In this document: in pieces, positions 56,861 to 64,000 of the stretch
Layout of the letters: each line of letters starts with the position of its first letter
Position numbering within the stretch: the first letter of the stretch is position 1
Source of the DNA: Ligustrum vulgare
Taxonomy: Eukaryota > Streptophyta > Magnoliopsida > Lamiales > Oleaceae
Direction of reading: 5' to 3'
Assembly (NCBI GenBank): GCA_963555705.1
Contig: OY743169.1
Coordinates: 11,098,014-11,162,013, forward strand
Length of the DNA stretch: 64,000 nucleotides
Notes under the pieces: generated by a model
The model's input: only the letters and a program-made list of their open reading frames with translations
Database searches by the model: none
Told to the model about the DNA's origin: nothing
Position numbers and translations under genes: made by a program

Positions 56861-57419
56861 CACCAAGTTTTGATTATTCAATTATGTTCAATTCACGCTT
56901 GAATTGCTTGATCACTAATTCATGATATATTGAGTTATTTTCATAATTCGAGAGGTGCGTTGATAACTTAAAACGTGATAATAAATTCGGTAATTGAACA
57001 TGAGATATAGATATACTTTTGTTATTATTGCGATCGTGTGTGAATTCTTGTGTATTATACATCTAGATAAGGAATATTCAGACCTTCCGTAGAGATACAT
57101 GGTTGACTTATTTAGGTAGAATTGATTTAAACTCGAGAGAGAAATTTCAATATACATTAGTGAATTCGACCGAATGCATAATTAGAAAATAAAACTGGAA
57201 TTGGAATTGATTTATTTGGTTAGGTGAAATCGTGAATCTCAACTACCTTACAACCATTTTTAGAAACAAAATAACTTCGCAATTTTACTTCTTTAGTTTA
57301 TGTTCTTAATTTTAATATCAATATCAATTAGTTTTTACTTTACGTCGATCATTTATTTGCTTTATTTTTATTTCTTAGTTTTTGTTTAGGAAATATTTTT
57401 TTTAAAAAAAAAGTTGTGA

Positions 57420-58055
57420 ATTGTCTCCTTCTCAGGTATGGAATGAATTTTCAAACAGTTGGAGGAAATACATCAAGATGGCATCAAACAGTTCTCGATG
57501 AATCTTTGATCGAACTGCAATTCAAAGTTATCTAATGTGTGAATTATGCTGGGAAAATCATGTTTTATATGATTGTCCTATTGCACCTTAGGATGGTTTG
57601 TGGAGGATTTATTGGGTGGGGAATTTTTATCTAATAGAGCATGGGTATCCACTAGAATAGTTTCTGGTGAAAAGATCAGATGAGTCAGAAAAAATGGTTG
57701 AAACAAATGAAGAAAAAGAAGAAGAACCTGAAAGAGTGGATCAGCCAGAAGAAAATTGCTTCCATGAAGATGACATAGTCCTATGGTCAATATTTCAAAT
57801 CAGGACATCGAGCTCAAGGGAACTTCAATAACAAATGAAGAGCAATTGGAGAAAGAGGAGTTGATCACAGAAGAGCGGTTCGACAAAGAGACACCTGAGA
57901 ATGCCGACTTTACAATACAATCCTCTAACTGCAAGAATTGGGAAAATGTTGATTTCATCATTGGAAATGAAGAAGTGATTGAAATATACATATTGAAGTT
58001 TGAATTGAGTAGAGGTGTGGACATACATGACATGGGAAAAGTGGAATTGTGATAT
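57420..58055 (+). pseudogene. Gypsy coding relic, unresolved
   Basis: Translated pieces include CELCWENHVLYDCPIAP near 57545 and acidic KEEEPERV and EEELITEERFDKETPE segments near 57715-57890. The C..C..NH...CP spacing resembles gag zinc knuckles of Athila/Tat elements. Several stops break the frame. The frame 57783-58052 is part of this relic and not a separate gene. Confidence 0.35.
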
Positions 58056-58410
58056 ATAAATCTAAATTAGAACAAATTCAAGTGGCATAAACAAAGACGG
58101 TCATCAAAAACTTTATTTAGAATTCCTTGAACAATCACGGTAAAAAGTTGGATTTTAAACTTAAAACGGAGCGCTTATTGGGAGGCAACCCAATTTTTAC
58201 CCTTTTATTTATTACGCTTTTAGTATTTATTTATTTTATATTTTTACATTAGATGCATGCATTTATGGTGTACTTGTTAGGTTGACTTGCAACAATGCAT
58301 TTTAGTATGCATGTGTAGGAATTACACAACATAGTTACATTATTTTGTATGTTTATGTTTGTTTCGATATTTATGCATTTTTAGTTGATTAGGTGTTCAT
58401 CGTCATCCCA

Positions 58411-58438
58411 AGCGCACGCGCGCGCGCACACACACACA
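58411..58438. repeat. (CG)n/(CA)n microsatellite
   Basis: GCGCACGCGCGCGCGCACAC and on to ACACAC. A short alternating purine-pyrimidine run that could adopt Z-DNA. Confidence 0.9.
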
Positions 58439-60015
58439 GAAAAAATTAGAACTTGGATAGTTTCTTAATAGTGTTTGGGACTTCTGATGTTATTTATCTA
58501 TTGTTTGCAAGGAAAATACAGATCAAAACACCTCAAACTAAGTTGGACAATGTAAAGAAAGGGTCAAATGCATCAAAGCGCAATAAAATGGAAGCTTCAA
58601 AGCACAAAAACACATCCACTACATCTAGGAAGTTCTAGTTCTCTCTCATTTGTCTTGTTTTCCATTGTTAAATCTATTTGACAAACATTGAGGACAATGT
58701 TTCTTCCTAGTTTGGGGGTGGAGAATTTCATTCATATCATTTGCAGTTCATTATAACATTTCGTTCGATTTGGGATAAAAAAAAAATTTTGAAAACTTTG
58801 TTGACATGTTTATTGCCTATGATGTAGTTTGAATCAAATATTATTTTAGCTCGATTTTGGATAACATGAATTTTATGAACTAGTTATCACTTGCTAGGTT
58901 TCATCTACATCGCGCACATAACCTTTATTGGATAAATATTTGTGTATGGATTTATTTAACACGTGTGGGGCAAGTTTTATGCACCTTGAACTTAAGAAAG
59001 ATTGGATAATCCCTAAATTTAGATGATTAGACATCATTTCCCTAAACTTAGAAACTAAACTTTCTCAAGAGCAGTTTTGGGGTGGTAAGAAGTGGTGAAG
59101 GTATGCTTGAACTTTTAAGGGTCTGTAGTTCCTGAAATGTGCCATTGGTTGAAGAGTTATTGGTCAAGGGGTATAAGCCATTACTAGCATAAAAATAGAA
59201 AATGTTGAAGGTCTTATTCTACTCTTCAAATGCCGTTTTGACTCGAGTAATTAAGTTCGATGGACCTTCTAAACCTGGTGCCCTAAAGTCGTCTAGCTTA
59301 GGAGTCATCGACCTAAAGTTCACTACAAGAGTCAATTAGAAAGCAAGTATGAATAGTGGACTTACACATAAGACAATAAAATATTTTTAACTTTTCTGTT
59401 TAAACCTTCATGACTCGAGTAATTAAGTCTGAGGGGGTTTTCAAACCTGGTGCCCTAAAGTTGTCTGACTTGGGAGTCACCGAGCTAAAGCTCACTATAG
59501 GGGTCATATAAAAAGCAAGTATTAAAAGTTCTGCATAAAGATGATAAATGACATGAATATAAAGAGAAAAAAGTCATTAAAAAATAAATAAATTATTCCT
59601 TGGTATAATCTTGTTGATTGAGACTTTGATACAAAAGGCATGGATTAGGGAACCGCTTACCATTGATTGTTTGGGTAGATTTAGCTAATTCTGACCAAAT
59701 GCAGATTTTTTATGTTTAGAAACTACATGAATAGAAAAAACATTGGGATTCGAGAGAAAAGCAGTAAGTTGTGATTATCCATGAGCGATGCAAAGAAAAT
59801 CATTAGATTCATTAGAGTGACCACATGAGATTCGAGTTTGATTGTGCATAACAAGCGACACAGTGTTAGGTATATCCTTTGCATGAATAAGAATTTGATA
59901 TTTGCTATTCACACACGCACACTTGAAAATTTGGCATGAGATAACTAGAAATTATTTTACTATGTTGTTCATGACTCTTGCTAAATATGAATTTATTTGG
60001 ACTATTGAGGTATAT

Positions 60016-63000
60016 TAGAGGTGGCAATGGGTCGAGCCGAGTCGGCTCGACCCATAACTCGGATTGCTCAAACGGACGAGCCGAGCAACGAGCTCGGGTC
60101 AAACGAGCCGAGCCTGACCCGTGCCGAGCTCGGCTTGTTGAGCTCGTTTTTTTTTTTTTTAAATCCCTCTACCGTCTTACGTTGATGTAGTCGACAATCG
60201 AATCGATAGTTAAAATATTTGAAATCTTGAATATATTAATATTTAATATTATTGATATAAATTCTTAATTAGTTATAAGTTATAAATATAATATAAGTAA
60301 TAAGTTTTGTATTAAACAAATGATTAATAACTCAATAAGTAAAAAAATAATGTTTGTTAGTTATTATTAGAATATTAGTGAATTAAATTGAAAGTCGAAA
60401 TGATTAATTATAATTTATAAGTTTATAACGTAAATAAAAACTTGCTAAAATAATCAAATATCCAATTATAATTTGAAAAGAAAAAAATTAAAATTAAGTA
60501 AATAAATAAAAATTTAAAAGGTTAAAAAATAAAATTAAACCCTCATCCTTTTTTCCGGGTTTGGGACCGGCTACTAAATAATCTTAATTGAATAATTGAA
60601 TATTATAGTAGGCGGAGTTAAAATTGTACACGAACAATTTGTTATGTGTACAATTTTTGTTTTGAAATCAAAATTATTTTTATTTTATATATATAATAAA
60701 GAAATTGAAAATGTAAAGTTAAATTAAATATCATTTACCTGACTGCATGCAATTTCGGCATACTTATGTTGTATGCATAAATTACCGTCTTGCCATCTTT
60801 GACACACATCAACGCTTCCAAAATATCTTCTTTAAGTCGGCTCCTGACTTCTGACAAAACCCTTTTACCTGCACTAAAAGCAGACTCCGAAGCTACCGTG
60901 CTAACCGGAGGTGTTAGTAGATCTTTCGCAATGGCGGAAACAATCAGATATTTTCGTTCGTTTGTTTGCCAATAATGAAGTAAATCAAATGCTAAAGAAT
61001 TAGTAGACTCCACATTTCTAAGTAGTTCTTGTCCAAAATAAATTTTCAATTCTTCAGGTATTTGAAGTGAACCTGATTCGTTGATGTTGATACTAGAACT
61101 AGAAGACATATTGCAAGAAGAAGTTCCTTGTGCTTGACTCATTTCTTCCATTAAATTGTATAATTCTACTTCATCGTCTCCAAGTGTAGTGTCACGTGAT
61201 GGTGCATATTGTGTATGACTAACAGTAGTTCCTAATCGTGCAGCATATACAGTATACATGTTTACTAACATGCTATCAAAATTATTAGAAGTGATAGATT
61301 TATCCAAAATCAATGAGCTATTGATTTTTGAAACAAGACTTTTCGTACCCTTTAAATTGAAATGCGGGTCCATTATTCATGCTAAAGGAAATAACATAGG
61401 TAAATCTTCCCCATATTTTCTAAATTTCATTTCCATAGCAATTATCATTTCAGTAAAAAATGAGTCATATCTATATCTATAAAAAGTTCTTGCAATAATA
61501 TAAAGAAGTTCAAGAACTCTTGAACTAGTTGGGTAATATACCCCAGATAATACATTGGTTGAATCGTAAAAATTTGTTAAAATTTTTTTCACTTTAAAAG
61601 CAGCTTCCCAATCCGATTCTAGTAATAGAGGATCATCGTCTTTTTTAAGTGTTCTACTGTTATAATATTCCATTATTATGTGTTCATAACCTTCTCATGA
61701 TTTAAGTAACAAGTATGTGGAGTTCCACCTATGGTCTACGTCGGTGATAAATTTCTTAGAATCTAAATTGTATTGTGAACACATTGTTTCAAAATATTGT
61801 TTTCTACTAGGTGATATGGTTATGTACACTATAACATCTCTAATTTTATCCATTTAATCTTTAATATGTTTCAAGCCATCTTGAACAATTAAATTTAAAA
61901 TATGACATACACATCTAACATGGAATAAGAAATCACCAAAACCCGGATTAAAAATTCTACATAATTTATCTACTACAGGCTTATTTACACTAGCATTATC
62001 GAAAGTAAATGATCGAATTTTATTTTCAAAGAATATTCTCTAACAACATCAAGTATAACATTAAATAAGTTGTTTGCGTTATGAGGAAATTCTAGAATTT
62101 TAAAAGCAATAATTTTTTTATGCATAACCCAAAGTGGATCAATGTAGTGTGCAGTTGCAACAATATAACTTTTTTTTGTTAAAATACCTTCCCAAAGATC
62201 GGAAGTAAAAGAAATAACACCACCATAGTTATTTAAATGGACTATTAATTGTTTCTTAGTTTTAAGATAATATTGTATTGTATCAGAACGTAGAGTGTTC
62301 CGAGCAATACCTTGGTACTTGGGTTGAAGATAACGCTTGATGTATGTAACAAAGTACTTGTTGTCCACTATGCTTAGTGACAACTCCGCCCCCGCAACGA
62401 ATTGAACCATCCCAGTTCGATTCTCTGCTTCGGAATACATCCAATTTGAAAGTGTTGTAGATCCTGCTCCATAACCACTAGCGGCCGATGAACCAAATTG
62501 TAGTTGACTTTGATTCGGTTCAATGAACCCATGCTTGGGCTGACACTTGCGATAGTGATGGTTGAGGTGTGTAGTACCAATCCTCTTTGCCCATGCCAAT
62601 TGTTGTGCACAATATTTGCACACAGCTTTAAATTCAGCTTCTCCAAATTTTTTCCACGTTGAGACTAATTTAAAGTGATCCTAACACTTTGAAGTTGGCT
62701 TCTTACCTTTTCTTTTTCCTCTTGTATCGGGAATATCGGGATCATTTTGTAAGATACATCTGCATCTTCTTCAATATCGTCTAAATCGATTCGCTGATTT
62801 AATGGATCTTCTTCAATATTGTCGGGAATTGGTACGTCGTTAAGACCAGAAAATTGATCGTCGAAATGAGCGTGAGATTGTGGTGTTGAGTCATCATGCT
62901 CCCCAAATCCAGGTGGACCATCGAACAATTCATTAACAAATATTCGGCAGCTGGAATCCGTTCATTTGTAGTATGTGATGTGGTGTGGTGAAAACTTGGA

Positions 63001-63552
63001 GTGGAAAAATTGAAATATAAAATGAAATATGTATAAATGTGTAATTGAGAGATGTAAATTAATGACTAATGACAAATTTTGAGTGTATATATTATATAAT
63101 AAGTATATTTGTAATGTAGAATAAGAATTGTAAAAAACAAAATAGAGTAAATGTAAATGTAAATGTATGTAGGACTTAGGAGGAGAGGAAGAGTATTGTA
63201 GTGAGTATTATGTTTACTTGTGTAGTTGTGTAGTGTGCAGAAATATCAAATATGTAGTGTATTTATAGACTTTAATAAGGGGAAAAAAAAAGTATTCTGT
63301 GACCAGAACGGTCACAAATATGTGACCGTTCTGGTCACTATAAAACCGTTGCATGCATGCAACATATTTTTTTTATTTTTTATTTTTTATGTTTTTTGAC
63401 GATCGTTGGCACGAGCTGAGCTTGGCTCAACTCGTGGTTCAGCAATGGTGATTGGCTCGTGGTTGAGCTTGTGATTTTGACGAGCCGAGCCGCACTCCGC
63501 TCGTGTTTTCGTGAGCCGAGCCAACGAGCGGCTCGCCCGTTTGCCACCTCTA
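60016..63552 (-). mobile_element. hAT transposon, 3537 bp, perfect 8-bp TSD
   Basis: AGGTATAT at 60008-60015 is repeated at 63553-63560. The ends read TAGAGGTGGCAATGGGTCGA and, reversed, TAGAGGTGGCAAACGGGCGA. GAGCCGAGC/GCTCGGCTC motifs are clustered within about 130 bp of both ends, as hAT transposases require. A minus-strand transposase occupies 60735-62928. The length is close to that of complete hAT elements, so this was an autonomous copy before its gene decayed. It sits inside the Gypsy 3' region. Confidence 0.93.
60735..62928 (-). pseudogene. hAT transposase, BED finger to dimerisation domain, broken
   Basis: The order is complete: an acidic N-terminus (MFDGPPGFGEHDD..), a BED zinc finger (DHFKLVSTWKKFG, then CKYC..HLNHHYRKC at about 62680-62545), the catalytic core with FTSDLWEG and the FDNAS motif near 62010, CHILNLIVQDGL near 61900, and a C-terminal dimerisation domain (FDLLHYWQ, PVSTVASESAFSAGKRVLSE, RSRLKEDILEALMC). 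Lesions: a frameshift near 62750; TAG at 62683-62681 where Trp of the WDHF signature belongs; a frameshift near 62035 just before FDNAS; stops TAA 61856-61854, TGA 61697-61695 and TGA 61379-61377. It resembles Ac/Tam3/RICESLEEPER-type proteins. Domains are easy to read, so the decay is fairly recent. Confidence 0.9.
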
Positions 63553-64000
63553 AGGTATATAGTATACATGTTACAAAACAAAAATAATTATTTTCTGTTA
63601 TTTTAATTTGTTAGTTTACATTATCCGAAGACGAACAATAATTTTAGTTTGAGGTATTTGATAAGTGTATTTTATACACTTATTTATATGTCTAAATTAG
63701 AATAAATTATTGTTGTTTTAGAATATGTACTATTTAATTTGTATCTATTTATCTACTTTTCAGAAAATATTCCAAAAGATGAAGAACGAATCACTTGATT
63801 AGAAAAATGCACAATTGGATGTTAATTGAAGCTTAATTGACCAATTAAAGGAGTTGAAAATTGAAAAGAGCAAATAGAGAAGATTTGAAAGTATATGGCT
63901 ATATTGTTGCAATTGAAAGTTGAAGGACTGAAGACCAAATTAAACATAAGGGATCAACTTGCAAATATCCAATGATTGATTTAGATCAAAAGAATATAAT

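Larger units (their letters stand above)
56861..64000 (+). mobile_element. Ty3/gypsy 3' region (Athila/Tat-like), interrupted by a hAT transposon
   Basis: The plus-strand sentence GGGAGGCAACCCAATTTTTA at about 58179, and ATTGAGGACAATGTTTCTTC then TAGTTTGGGGGTGGAGA at about 58689-58734, are the familiar 3' internal landmarks of plant Gypsy elements, the second including the purine tract. A gag-like zinc-finger relic (CELCWENHVLYDCP) lies near 57540-57590. 63655 onward (TTTGATAAGTGTATTTTATA) resembles the start of such LTRs. A 100-bp direct repeat (GACTCGAGTAATTAAGT, AAACCTGGTGCCCTAAAG) lies at 59240 and 59412. The window edge and the hAT insertion prevent fixing LTR limits. The left limit is approximate. 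Confidence 0.5.

Overview
The window is nuclear DNA of a flowering plant, most likely a eudicot. It is AT-rich, has spliced genes and a MIR319 gene, and is dense with plant transposon families (CACTA, hAT, MULE, PIF-type MITEs, Copia and Gypsy). Species cannot be fixed from sequence alone. Only two host loci look functional: a MIR319 microRNA gene (TATA box at 10105, hairpin about 10412-10596, plus strand) and a three-exon gene on the minus strand (42311-46050) for a predicted 670-residue coiled-coil protein of the BRANCHLESS TRICHOMES / 'USO1-like' plant family. Nearly everything else is transposable elements, many nested, with boundaries readable from target-site duplications (TSDs).

Layout. 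1-5532: right part of a CACTA element with a broken TNP2 transposase, a captured PPR gene piece and a terminal inverted repeat. 5533-10000: AT-rich DNA with local duplications, MITE-like copies and a 1.5-kb fold-back. 10000-11400: MIR319. 12690-16459: a MITE with a perfect hairpin, then a long-TIR Mutator-like element carrying a pectinesterase N-terminal fragment and a nested hAT-like element. 17205-24507: a decayed Copia element (TSD GGTAG) whose 3' LTR is split by a small MULE (9-bp TSD). 24500-29200: microsatellites and a Gypsy LTR relic. 29203-38326: a short, TRIM-like LTR element (TSD GGTAT) swollen to 9.1 kb by at least four nested insertions: two MULE-like elements, one holding a solo-LTR-like element and one a captured gene, and an 819-bp hAT element. 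38650-42177: MITEs and a Copia relic. 42311-46050: the coiled-coil gene. 46589-52702: a non-coding Gypsy derivative built of tandem arrays, interrupted by a 1.8-kb element with 148-bp identical inverted ends. 52700-56450: MITEs and repeat fragments. 56860-64000: Gypsy 3' region, interrupted by a 3.5-kb hAT transposon (8-bp TSD) with a multiply broken transposase.

The genes do not form an operon or pathway. The connecting theme is insertion history: at least three DNA transposons here carry pieces of cellular genes (PPR, pectinesterase and an acidic protein of unknown name), and several insertions sit next to the two functional loci (a fold-back just upstream of the MIR319 TATA box; LTR elements about 540 bp upstream and about 130 bp downstream of the coiled-coil gene's coding region). 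All family names come from reading motifs by eye; no database was searched.
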